Below, piece after piece: positions 46,049-52,887 of a stretch of DNA of 64,000 nt. The position numbers and the translations under genes are program-made. Origin of the DNA: a virus; IMG/VR virus record IMGVR_UViG_3300050343_000150, positions 27,748-91,747 of that record; one strand, written 5' to 3'. The notes below the pieces were generated by a model that saw only the letters and a program-made list of their open reading frames with translations, ran no database searches and was not told the DNA's origin. Each line of letters opens with the position of its first letter. Position 1 is the first letter of the stretch.

Positions 46049-46345
46049 TGTTGGGCAACAAACAAAAAACGAGGAGCGACTACAATAGTGGTGTAGTCCT
46101 AAACCTGTAACCAAACGAGTTGAAATAAACTCAGAAAGATAGGCAATCCTCATTACATTCCTTACTAATTAGTAAATACAGGAAACGATTGACAAGTAAT
46201 CCCTAGTGAGCAATACTATGTACAGCGCAATAATTCTTTAGAGCATTCTAGACAATCCTAAAGTTATTAGTCGGATATGAATCATTTTACGCGAACAACT
46301 ATTACCTCTGTCATGACTTTCCTGAGGAATGAGGTATTATCATAC
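46049..46345 (+). ncRNA. Second structured, gene-free stretch (3' UTR or ncRNA)
   Basis: About 300 bases without ORFs. Helix GAGGA (46,071)/TCCTC (46,147) encloses hairpins GACTAC/GTAGTC (46,078/46,093) and GAGTT/AACTC (46,117/46,128), a three-way junction. TTCC...GGAA (46,158/46,181) encloses palindrome TTACTAATTAGTAA. TACCTC/GAGGTA (46,304/46,331) encloses TTCCTGAGGAA. No promoter is seen directly upstream, so it may be the structured 3' end of the promoter-4 transcript. Confidence 0.45.
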
Positions 46346-46353
46346 AACGTCGA

Positions 46354-46395
46354 TACTACCATATGGTAGTAACTTTTGTCAACTACCTTTATATC
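46354..46395 (+). promoter_or_regulatory. CCATATGG-dyad promoter 5
   Basis: Perfect 18-bp palindrome TACTACCATATGGTAGTA (46,354-46,371), AACTTTTGT, second inverted repeat GGTAGT...ACTACC, TATA CTTTATATC. The left ACAAAGT element is missing. The ATG at 46,417 is about 26 bases after the TATA: leaderless. Confidence 0.7.
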
Positions 46396-46416
46396 TCACA
46401 TAGTCAGCATTATAAT

Positions 46417-46710
46417 ATGAAAGAAACAGTAACAAGACATCGATTTATTGACTTATTTATGAAAATTAGACCCGACAACTTCAGCAGACCCGGCTTACAT
46501 GCATTATTTGATTATCTCGAAGAACTTGAAGAAGACATAGGCGAGGAAATTGAATTTGATGTAATCGCCTTATGTTGTGATTTTAGCGAGTATAAAGATA
46601 TTAATGAAATCAGCGAGGCATATGGCAAAGATTTTTCAGACTCTGAAGACCTCGGAGACTATACGCAAATTATCGATTTTGAAGGGGGTATAATAATTCA
46701 AGATTGGTAG
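46417..46710 (+). CDS. Conserved phage-type acidic protein, 97 aa
   Basis: Starts MKETVTRHRFIDLFMKIRPD. GLHALFDYLEELEEDIGEE then FDVIALCCDFSEYKD is a pattern I recognise from many uncharacterised phage and plasmid proteins. Strongly acidic. Function unknown; placement behind its own promoter suggests host takeover. Confidence 0.65.
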   Translation: MKETVTRHRFIDLFMKIRPDNFSRPGLHALFDYLEELEEDIGEEIEFDVIALCCDFSEYKDINEISEAYGKDFSDSEDLGDYTQIIDFEGGIIIQDW

Positions 46711-46728
46711 CCCTTCGGGGAACTAAAT

Positions 46729-46777
46729 ACAAAGTCAGTACCATATGGTAATAACTTTTGTCTATTACCTTTAGATA
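46729..46777 (+). promoter_or_regulatory. CCATATGG-dyad promoter 6
   Basis: ACAAAGT (46,729), CCATATGG (46,741-46,748), ACTTTTGT, second inverted repeat GGTAATA...TATTACC, then CTTTAGATAGG as a weak TATA. The ATG at 46,799 lies about 25 bases further: leaderless. Confidence 0.68.
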
Positions 46778-46798
46778 GGAGTTAGTTTGTACATTAAT

Positions 46799-47059
46799 AT
46801 GAACAGATACATCAAAAACCTACCAAAAGCAAACTTGAAGCAATTACATGACATATTAGTTAATTATAATTCATATGCTGACCATCCGGATGATGAAGGG
46901 ACTCTAACTATTGGACAAATCTTCTTTATTCAGGATTTAATGAAACAAAAGAAAAAACAAGGTCAGAAGTTATATTGTATTGACCCACAATGTTCATTCT
47001 GTACTAATGGAGAGAATCATCGGCAATTTCATCAAGATGATGCAGCAGCATCTAGTTGA
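46799..47059 (+). CDS. Unknown 86-aa protein
   Basis: The start at 46,799 fits the promoter spacing. MNRYIKNLPKANLKQLHDIL is a basic helical start; KKKQGQKLYCIDPQCSFCTN adds a CxxxxCxxC zinc-like site; the end is His/Asp/Ala-rich. No family recognised. Confidence 0.55.
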   Translation: MNRYIKNLPKANLKQLHDILVNYNSYADHPDDEGTLTIGQIFFIQDLMKQKKKQGQKLYCIDPQCSFCTNGENHRQFHQDDAAASS

Positions 47060-47094
47060 GGTTGCTGTCTCTTCACTAGCACTGCGTTCCGCAA

Positions 47095-47134
47095 CCATAT
47101 GGTGGTAACTTTTGTTAACTACCTTAATATATAG
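47095..47134 (+). promoter_or_regulatory. CCATATGG-dyad promoter 7
   Basis: CCATATGG (47,095-47,102), AACTTTTGT, second inverted repeat GGTGGT...ACTACC (one G-T pair), TATA TTAATATATAG. The left ACAAAGT element is missing. ATG at 47,153. Confidence 0.65.
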
Positions 47135-47152
47135 AATAAATAACTTAATTAT

Positions 47153-47323
47153 ATGGACTTTGAAGAAATGTTTGATAAAATGCAAGTAACACAGGTAGTA
47201 TGGGATTTTCCAAGAATATGGGTGAAACTCACAGTAGTAGATGATGGTAGTGCCATTTGTTTAAAGTGTGCTATCGAACAAATAGGGTTCACGGAGACTT
47301 CTCGCTTACTTATGATGTATTGA
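47153..47323 (+). CDS. Unknown 56-aa protein
   Basis: Starts MDFEEMFDKMQVTQVVWDFP; IWVKLTVVDDGSAICLKCAI gives a beta hairpin and a CxxC. Start placed about 25 bases after the promoter-7 TATA. No family recognised. Confidence 0.5.
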   Translation: MDFEEMFDKMQVTQVVWDFPRIWVKLTVVDDGSAICLKCAIEQIGFTETSRLLMMY

Positions 47324-47349
47324 GTAGGTGAGGTGTCCCGCCTACGTCT

Positions 47350-47500
47350 TTAACACCATATGCTAGTAGCAAATTTTATCCAACCATATGGCAAAATTTT
47401 TTTGATTTTATCTGTTGTCGAAGTTAAATGTTTTTTGTCAATTTTATATCTACATCTAGTTTATTTACGACACTTATATTTACTTGATGTAATTAGGACC
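47350..47500 (+). promoter_or_regulatory. Divergent promoter region with two CCATATG boxes
   Basis: CCATATGC (47,355) and CCATATGG (47,384), then a long A+T tract with TTTTATATC (about 47,442) and CTTATATTTAC (about 47,473). The inverted-repeat arms of promoters 1-7 are absent, so control of the PIP-box gene at 47,508 probably differs. Confidence 0.45.
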
Positions 47501-47507
47501 TCACGCT

Positions 47508-47717
47508 ATGTCAGAAGAAGATGCGAGAAAAGAGATTGTGTCTCAATCAAAAAAGATACAATCTGTTATCACTACGGAATTGGATAACATCAAAAATTCG
47601 GGTACATTACCAAGAGAAGTTATAATTAACTTAAACAAGATACAAATGGGTGTAAATGAATTAGTACGTGCTATTAATGATAAGTTATATCATCAAACAA
47701 CTCTAGATGACTTCTAA
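47508..47717 (+). CDS. Helical protein with C-terminal PCNA-binding (PIP) box
   Basis: 69 residues. Two predicted helices (EEDARKEIVSQSKKIQSVIT and INLNKIQMGVNELVRAINDK) end in HQTTLDDF, a textbook Q-x-x-L-x-x-F PIP motif at the extreme C-terminus as in archaeal clamp-binding proteins. Likely binds the viral or host clamp. No other domain recognised. Confidence 0.6.
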   Translation: MSEEDARKEIVSQSKKIQSVITTELDNIKNSGTLPREVIINLNKIQMGVNELVRAINDKLYHQTTLDDF

Positions 47718-47753
47718 GTTAATTTTTATTATGGGAATGCACAGAAAGCAAGG

Positions 47754-47784
47754 AAAAAAAATTCGCTAGTAGCGAAAAAATTCC
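47754..47784. terminator. Hairpin with A/T runs before the late operon
   Basis: TTCGCT-agt-AGCGAA flanked by A-runs and by GGAA...TTCC. It separates the small-gene region from the rightward late operon. Confidence 0.5.
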
Positions 47785-47819
47785 AGCCCATTTTTCTGAT
47801 TTGGTGTTGAAGTGATATA

Positions 47820-48293
47820 TTGCTACCTGAAATAAGTAACGAAAATGGGGAATGGTTTTCCGGTTTTGTTAGGGAAGATGAAATTGCGGATAGTTGGGGT
47901 AGTAGTTTCCGCACAGCATTAGAGAAAGGCTATCCTGAGCATGTTTGTGAGAACTTATTTGTGATAGGCAAATTCATTGATGATGAAGTAATAGCCCACA
48001 CATCCTTTGCTGATATGGGAAGTTGGTATTTCATTGGTAATAACTATGTGAAACCAGCCCACCGTAAGAATGGTATCTTAAGGCAAATGGTAGAGAGGCG
48101 AAATCTTAGGTTAGGTAATTTTCCCAAGATTGCTATACTACGTCCAATTGAGGAAACTGATTTAGGTACGTTAATTGATTTTCTTAAGACGCTCAATTAT
48201 ACTGAGGTTGAAACTTATGATGATGTGTCTGATGTTATGTCTTTTATTGAGTATGATTTGATAGAACAAGAAGAACTGTGGAGGTGTGATTGA
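47820..48293 (+). CDS. GNAT-like acetyltransferase fold protein
   Basis: 157 residues from a TTG start. IAHTSFADMGSWYFIGNNYV and KPAHRKNGILRQMVERRNLR fit the GNAT strand-4/P-loop region. It shares this with the protein at 56,905 (GYAGFEDNGSFYATAGIY, TPKERGSGVSYLLNQRR). It may modify virion or host proteins; substrate unknown. Confidence 0.55.
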   Translation: MLPEISNENGEWFSGFVREDEIADSWGSSFRTALEKGYPEHVCENLFVIGKFIDDEVIAHTSFADMGSWYFIGNNYVKPAHRKNGILRQMVERRNLRLGNFPKIAILRPIEETDLGTLIDFLKTLNYTEVETYDDVSDVMSFIEYDLIEQEELWRCD

Positions 48294-48460
48294 TGGTTGA
48301 AATCAATCAAGCAGTTATTGATAGTTTAGTTATGTTAGATTTAGAATTGTCAATGCATTATGTTAATGTTTTTTTTGTAATTGTGTCTTTACAGGCATCT
48401 CATCTATTCTATGAATTAAGGAGGGAAAGAAATGAAAGACAGAGAACATCACAATGGTAA
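48293..48460 (+). CDS. Single-pass membrane protein, 55 aa
   Basis: Starts MVEINQAVIDSLVMLDLELS; hydrophobic segment HYVNVFFVIVSLQASHLFY; charged end with RRERNERQR. TGATG junction with the GNAT gene. Spanin- or holin-like role cannot be excluded. Confidence 0.45.
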   Translation: MVEINQAVIDSLVMLDLELSMHYVNVFFVIVSLQASHLFYELRRERNERQRTSQW

Positions 48461-48506
48461 ATGTAAATGGATGAAAGATTTTATGGAATCATTAGTATTT
48501 GAGTAA
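48432..48506 (+). CDS. 24-aa microprotein with strong ribosome binding site
   Basis: Starts MKDREHHNGKCKWMKDFMES after AAGGAGGG, which lies inside the upstream gene. Short, charged. Real translation is likely given the site; function unknown. Confidence 0.35.
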   Translation: MKDREHHNGKCKWMKDFMESLVFE

Positions 48507-48539
48507 TGATAATATGATTAACTATTGTGGGGGTAGCGT

Positions 48540-48821
48540 ATGAGTTGGGAAGACACCATTCGAAAGAAAGGCAGTCGTTCCGTTTCAAGTACTGCAATTG
48601 AGTATGTTGATTTTGTTATGTCAGATAATAAAACAAGAACAGTAAGAGAAGTTATAGAAGACTTATTCGAGATGAAAAAGGATAAAACGCATACTAATTT
48701 TAAGAATAAGATTCCAACTACAAGAGAATTAGAATATTATTTTCAAAATGATGCTAAATATGAACGAGTTGGACGAAATAAGTTCACGAATCAAATACAA
48801 TATCAAAAGGTGAATCAATGA
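48540..48821 (+). CDS. Tagged late protein 1 (MSWEDTIRKKG...), 93 aa
   Basis: N-terminal MSWEDTIRKK is a member of the MSWxxhLKK family. The body is a winged-helix-like basic domain (VREVIEDLFEMKKDKTHTNF; PTTRELEYYFQNDAKYERVG). Possibly a DNA-binding internal virion protein. Confidence 0.6.
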   Translation: MSWEDTIRKKGSRSVSSTAIEYVDFVMSDNKTRTVREVIEDLFEMKKDKTHTNFKNKIPTTRELEYYFQNDAKYERVGRNKFTNQIQYQKVNQ

Positions 48822-48922
48822 AACCTTTTCATGGGGTTTGTGTTACTTGTGAATGGTTTAGACTAATTGAATATTCAAGTCAGGGTTGTTTCTGTTCTTA
48901 TTGTGGAGCGTATGTAGAATGA
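48818..48922 (+). CDS. Zinc-ribbon microprotein, 34 aa
   Basis: MKPFHGVCVTCEWFRLIEYS then GCFCSYCGAYVE: CxxC...CxCxxC. ATGA overlaps at both ends. Function unknown. Confidence 0.5.
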   Translation: MKPFHGVCVTCEWFRLIEYSSQGCFCSYCGAYVE

Positions 48923-49206
48923 AACAGTGGCTAATTAGAAAGTTGATTGCTTTCATGGGACAGTTTTATGTTTGGTTAGATAGGAAACTAGAACATCCAA
49001 AGGGAAAAATTCTAGAATTGGAGATAGATGAAGACCTTGATAATATGTCTAGGTATGATTTGTGTTGTCATATTGAAGAAATGTTTGGCTTAAACAGGGA
49101 TAGTTTTTGGAGATTAGAATCTACTCAAAAAATTAGGTATTGCGCACAGACTGCTAGGAATCTAAGAGCGAACCAAAAGAAAAGTCGAAAAAAGAAATCT
49201 TCATAG
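48919..49206 (+). CDS. Unknown 95-aa protein with amphipathic start and basic tail
   Basis: The ATG at 48,919 (ATGA junction) gives MKQWLIRKLIAFMGQFYVWL. An acidic middle (LELEIDEDLDNMSRYDL) follows, and a strongly basic end (NLRANQKKSRKKKSS). The start resembles a distant version of the late-protein tag. Confidence 0.5.
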   Translation: MKQWLIRKLIAFMGQFYVWLDRKLEHPKGKILELEIDEDLDNMSRYDLCCHIEEMFGLNRDSFWRLESTQKIRYCAQTARNLRANQKKSRKKKSS

Positions 49207-49229
49207 AACTATACTCTCTCCGAAGTATC

Positions 49230-49556
49230 ATGTCGTGGTTCGATGTTGTTAAACGTGGTGGCGATTATGATTCATATATTATTGATTTAGCAATGGATAT
49301 AAATGAAGAATTAGGGCAACACATTGACACTTCTGAAGTAAGAGATAATGTAGAAGACGCTAGAATTTCGAGAGGATTAAGAACTATGTCTCCTGATGAA
49401 GTATTTGAAAAGTATCCTAAATTGAAAGCAGCATTGTTGGAAGCAATTAGAGATGAAATATCTAATGTAAGTATGTATGTACAAGACAGAAGGGAACAAA
49501 GGATGAATACTTCTTCTGAATATGATTCAAAGTTTGATAATAGGGACGAATATTAA
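49230..49556 (+). CDS. Tagged late protein 2 (MSWFDVVKRGG...), 108 aa
   Basis: N-terminal MSWFDVVKR tag, then a helical acidic domain (DLAMDINEELGQHIDTSEVR; PDEVFEKYPKLKAALLEAIR). No family recognised. Likely virion-associated by tag and position. Confidence 0.6.
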   Translation: MSWFDVVKRGGDYDSYIIDLAMDINEELGQHIDTSEVRDNVEDARISRGLRTMSPDEVFEKYPKLKAALLEAIRDEISNVSMYVQDRREQRMNTSSEYDSKFDNRDEY

Positions 49557-49557
49557 T

Positions 49558-49791
49558 ATGTGGAGAAAGACATTGAAATCAGTTGGTCAGTCTGATGCTG
49601 ATAAAATGAAAGATTTGTTTTCTGACATTACTGATGATTTAATATTAGTTAGAAGGGCTGTTATTGCAGGGAATAAAGATTTAGCAGCAGAGCAGTTAGG
49701 AACACTAATCAATTTTATGAAATCACAAGATATTGCTATTGATAGAATGATGGAATCTGCTTGGCAGCGTAGTCTGCGAGGCGAGACATAA
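49558..49791 (+). CDS. Tagged late protein 3 (MWRKTLKSVGQ...), 77 aa
   Basis: MWRKTLKSVG is a tag variant with the Trp one position earlier. The rest is a helical hairpin (DADKMKDLFSDITDDLILVR; DLAAEQLGTLINFMKSQDIA). Coupled to the next gene (TAATG). Confidence 0.55.
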   Translation: MWRKTLKSVGQSDADKMKDLFSDITDDLILVRRAVIAGNKDLAAEQLGTLINFMKSQDIAIDRMMESAWQRSLRGET

Positions 49792-49940
49792 TGTCGTTCA
49801 AATCTGTATTAGAAAGTTCAGCAGTTTCACATAGTGGAATTTGTAATGAGTGTGGTGTGTTTGTTAGAGAAGGACAGAAATGTAATAGTGTTCGGCTAAC
49901 AGAAAAAATCTTCTCTTGTCCTATGAATGGGGCAAGTTAA
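49791..49940 (+). CDS. Tagged zinc microprotein (MSFKSVLESS...), 49 aa
   Basis: MSFKSVLES resembles the tag with Phe for Trp. SGICNECGVFVREGQKCNSV and FSCPMN form a compact four-Cys zinc site. Function unknown. Confidence 0.5.
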   Translation: MSFKSVLESSAVSHSGICNECGVFVREGQKCNSVRLTEKIFSCPMNGAS

Positions 49941-50154
49941 GAACAATGTTTATTGTGTCCAGTATATTGAGCGAGGTCAGGTTGTGTCATCAGAATCGAA
50001 ATCCGAATGGTTTAATTTACTGCGAATGGCTGGCGCAGTTACTACAACTTCCAGTCCCGCAATGTTCAATGTAAGTTATGGGAGGAAGAAAAAAGATGGC
50101 AAAAAAACCCGTAAAAAAAGGAATGACCGCCGTAAGATTATCCGGCAATACTAA
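49927..50154 (+). CDS. Unknown 75-aa protein with basic tail
   Basis: Starts MGQVKNNVYCVQYIERGQVV and ends in a Lys/Arg-rich stretch that overlaps the next gene in another frame by about 60 bases. The N-terminal part looks real (SSESKSEWFNLLRMAGAV); the overlap makes the exact end uncertain. Confidence 0.35.
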   Translation: MGQVKNNVYCVQYIERGQVVSSESKSEWFNLLRMAGAVTTTSSPAMFNVSYGRKKKDGKKTRKKRNDRRKIIRQY

Positions 50155-51163
50155 GGCTATTGCTGATGGAGAAATTCCGGATTTTAAAACTGCGTTCAAG
50201 GAGTGGAAAACTAAGGCCAGCACTTACTCACTTAGTATGGGTAAGGGTGATATTACTATCTTACAGTTTATTGAGAATATGGGTAGGGTTGGCAGACATG
50301 CTCCGGAAAAAGATGGAGAACTTAGAGGAGCGCGTGCGCCTCCGCAGAAATTTATACAATTAGCCGAAGAGGTTAGTAAAGAAAAAGCCCTAACTGGTAG
50401 TCAGTTAGCAAAAATAAAACAACTACAAGCATATTTAACTGCAAATAAAAGTGATACTTCTAAAAATAATCCTGCTAATATTAAATTTAATGGTATTGCT
50501 GGATTTAGTTCTAAGGGTAAAATTACAAAAAAGCCAATGTACGGAGATTATCGTACAAAGCAATATGTTAGATATCGTAAGAAATTTAAAAACCAAACAG
50601 TCGAACCGGCAAAAGAACATTGGTATAACGAAAAACCCGGAACTGCACGTCCTCCTGTTTGGCAAGCACTGTTTGGTGAAGAAATTGAAGATTTTAAGTC
50701 TCCTAGTTTGTTGAAAATATCAACTGATTTGTTTAAGGCATTAGAAGGGCTAGATTTTGAGATAGACCCCAATGAACCGTATCGATTAACAGCATCAAAA
50801 GCACAAGGGACTGCTGAATTTTTGTATACTAATATTTCTGCTGTTAGGCAATTATTTGAAAAATTAGCAAAAGACCCGGCATTTTCTACCAATAAAGGAT
50901 TTAGGCAAGAAAAAGCACAGAATTTAATTAATGGTAAAAATACTGGTAAACCATTTCCGTTCATTATAAGTCCAGCAGAGTCTAAGGCATTTTTATCTGA
51001 AATTGGTGAAAAGGATAGCGCAATAGAATTAGATAAAATATATTTACATATTCCAAAAAGGCAATGTGGCTACTTAGCAGCAAAGGCTGGATATAAAGTT
51101 CCAGTACAAGAAACTCCCAAAATTGAAAAATCATGGAAAAAAATATTGGAGGTAGTAAGATGA
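50096..51163 (+). CDS. Unknown 355-aa late protein with C-terminal SWKKIL tag
   Basis: The ATG at 50,096 (GGAGG upstream) gives MAKKPVKKGMTAVRLSGNTK. Lys-rich, with an N-terminal basic arm; YGDYRTKQYVRYRKKFKNQT is a conserved-looking middle. The last residues EKSWKKILEVVR repeat the tag at the C-terminus rather than the N-terminus. Probably a virion or DNA-packaging component; no family recognised. Confidence 0.55.
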   Translation: MAKKPVKKGMTAVRLSGNTKAIADGEIPDFKTAFKEWKTKASTYSLSMGKGDITILQFIENMGRVGRHAPEKDGELRGARAPPQKFIQLAEEVSKEKALTGSQLAKIKQLQAYLTANKSDTSKNNPANIKFNGIAGFSSKGKITKKPMYGDYRTKQYVRYRKKFKNQTVEPAKEHWYNEKPGTARPPVWQALFGEEIEDFKSPSLLKISTDLFKALEGLDFEIDPNEPYRLTASKAQGTAEFLYTNISAVRQLFEKLAKDPAFSTNKGFRQEKAQNLINGKNTGKPFPFIISPAESKAFLSEIGEKDSAIELDKIYLHIPKRQCGYLAAKAGYKVPVQETPKIEKSWKKILEVVR

Positions 51164-51606
51164 ATTGGAAAAATAATTTAAGGAAGTCTGAGTTGAGAAA
51201 AATGGAATATAGTGTCAATTGGACAGGTATCAAGGTAGATTATTTAGACATAAAAAATAAACCTAAGGACTTGATAAATATGGAGGCTAACTTTGATACA
51301 GTAGAAGCAACAGCAGAAAAAGCAATCGTCAACGGAGAGTTTTCAGCCGACATTAGACGTAATGGAATTAAGGACATAGGTAGTTATGCTACTGATATTT
51401 CTCTACGAATAACCTTTGAAGATACTGAAACTGATTTATATGAGGAAATTGATATTGAAATTGACTCTGATATTACAGATGAAAATATAGAAGGTAGAGT
51501 CCAAATTAATCCTGCATATATTGAAGTCGAAATAGATATGAAGGGGCAAAAAGACCCCTCACAATTTAAAAAGACCGCTAGAATATGGTGGCAAGGAACT
51601 TATTAG
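51160..51606 (+). CDS. Tagged late protein 4 (MNWKNNLRKSEL...), 148 aa
   Basis: The ATG at 51,160 follows GGAGGT and overlaps the upstream stop. The MNWKNNLRKS tag is followed by a beta-rich acidic domain (SYATDISLRITFEDTETDLY; DSDITDENIEGRVQINPAYI). No family recognised. Confidence 0.6.
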   Translation: MNWKNNLRKSELRKMEYSVNWTGIKVDYLDIKNKPKDLINMEANFDTVEATAEKAIVNGEFSADIRRNGIKDIGSYATDISLRITFEDTETDLYEEIDIEIDSDITDENIEGRVQINPAYIEVEIDMKGQKDPSQFKKTARIWWQGTY

Positions 51607-51618
51607 GAAGTGAAAAAA

Positions 51619-51702
51619 ATGAAATGTTGTAGAGGAATGAATAGTATAATAGATGAAGATAATTGGTCACAGACCATGTGTTGTTATTGTGGAGAGTATT
51701 AA
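51619..51702 (+). CDS. 27-aa zinc knuckle microprotein
   Basis: MKCCRGMNSIIDEDNWSQTM then CCYCGEY: CC...CCxxC. AGGAAG ribosome binding site. Similar tiny Cys proteins recur between the tagged genes. Confidence 0.4.
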   Translation: MKCCRGMNSIIDEDNWSQTMCCYCGEY

Positions 51703-51703
51703 G

Positions 51704-51952
51704 ATGAGTTGGGAAAAAATATTAAAATCGCAAATTGGAGATGGTGGTTTCATGTTTCATGTGACTGCTAAAGTTTTGACAGAAGATGAAGACGGAGAAG
51801 AAGTTGCTATGGACGAAAGAGAACTTCATACACTTGCTGAAAGTGTTTTACAGCAACTGCTCCGAGAAAGATTTTCTTCGGAGTTTGATAAAGATGATGG
51901 TACTACCTTTGAAGTAGATTGTGAAATAATCAGTGTAAGTGAAAACAGGTGA
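51704..51952 (+). CDS. Tagged late protein 5 (MSWEKILKSQIG...), 82 aa
   Basis: The start at 51,704 gives the best match to the consensus (MSWEKILKS), followed by an acidic alpha/beta domain (FHVTAKVLTEDEDGEEVAMD; LHTLAESVLQQLLRERFSSE). No family recognised. Confidence 0.6.
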   Translation: MSWEKILKSQIGDGGFMFHVTAKVLTEDEDGEEVAMDERELHTLAESVLQQLLRERFSSEFDKDDGTTFEVDCEIISVSENR

Positions 51953-51957
51953 GTGAG

Positions 51958-52686
51958 ATGAGTTGGAAAAGCATTCTGAAAAAGGAAGTAGACACAAGCA
52001 CCTTTACTCGTTATGTAACTGAGGATAACTATACTCTAAACGATAAATTTGGAGATGCGGTTCGGGAAAAAATAAACGATGCATCTCTCTTGGAGATGAT
52101 GAACGAGAGTAATTTATTGCATAGCAGTATGCTTAAGATTACTAGAGATAATTTTAACGAAATATTTGACATACGACCTTATCTCAAAGACCTTTACAAT
52201 AAATTAAGCCGAGAGTTTACGAAAGAAGAAATAGCAGAAACAATGGAAGTTTCATTTTCTTTCTTAGACGAGTCTCCAAGTAACTCTATTGATAAAACGG
52301 AAGAAATAGACGAATACATAGTTAATTTTATGCATGAAAAAGCCAACCCGTTTGTGCGTAAAGCACTTCAACCTCGAACAAGAGGTATGATTTTCTCAGG
52401 CCCGTTACCTAAAGATGTTAAGAGCAAGGAAGAAGCAATTGAGAAATTGAATGATTATGCAGCAGAACTAGATGTAGGATATTATCCGAAATTAAATCAG
52501 GATGCCACTCTTGAACAATTCAAGAAATCACTAGGAGAAATGGAAGCATCCATAGAAGGTGAGGCTAGTGGTTTCCGTGGGTATTTCGATAATGGTGTTG
52601 TGTGGTATCACATATTGAGAGAGATTGAGGGCTTTAGAACCCTAGATAAACTATGGAGACCCAAAACATATAGATTCATTAACTAA
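51958..52686 (+). CDS. Tagged late protein 6 (MSWKSILKKEVD...), 242 aa
   Basis: The ATG at 51,958 is chosen for the tag MSWKSILKK. Largely helical, with ASLLEMMNESNLLHSSMLKI and EFTKEEIAETMEVSFSFLDE; ends in a compact aromatic segment (FDNGVVWYHILREIEGFRTL). No family recognised; internal virion protein is a plausible role. Confidence 0.6.
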   Translation: MSWKSILKKEVDTSTFTRYVTEDNYTLNDKFGDAVREKINDASLLEMMNESNLLHSSMLKITRDNFNEIFDIRPYLKDLYNKLSREFTKEEIAETMEVSFSFLDESPSNSIDKTEEIDEYIVNFMHEKANPFVRKALQPRTRGMIFSGPLPKDVKSKEEAIEKLNDYAAELDVGYYPKLNQDATLEQFKKSLGEMEASIEGEASGFRGYFDNGVVWYHILREIEGFRTLDKLWRPKTYRFIN

Positions 52687-52722
52687 GTTAGCAAAGGAAG
52701 TCCGTGAGAGTTTGAGATATTG

Positions 52723-52866
52723 ATGGAGTTCAAAGGTAAGTTAGTTCACAAGAGACAAGACACAATTATTGTTCATCAGATGCAAGTCATCAAGGAAGTG
52801 TTAGCACAAAATCACCCTGAAGTTTGGTTAGATGTTAGAAAACAAATGGAGAGTAAGTTACAATGA
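52723..52866 (+). CDS. Unknown 47-aa protein
   Basis: Starts MEFKGKLVHKRQDTIIVHQM; one amphipathic helix (VIKEVLAQNHPEVWLDVRKQ). ATGA overlap with an MSWYSN start just downstream. No family recognised. Confidence 0.4.
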   Translation: MEFKGKLVHKRQDTIIVHQMQVIKEVLAQNHPEVWLDVRKQMESKLQ

Positions 52867-52887
52867 GTTGGTATTCAAATTGATATA

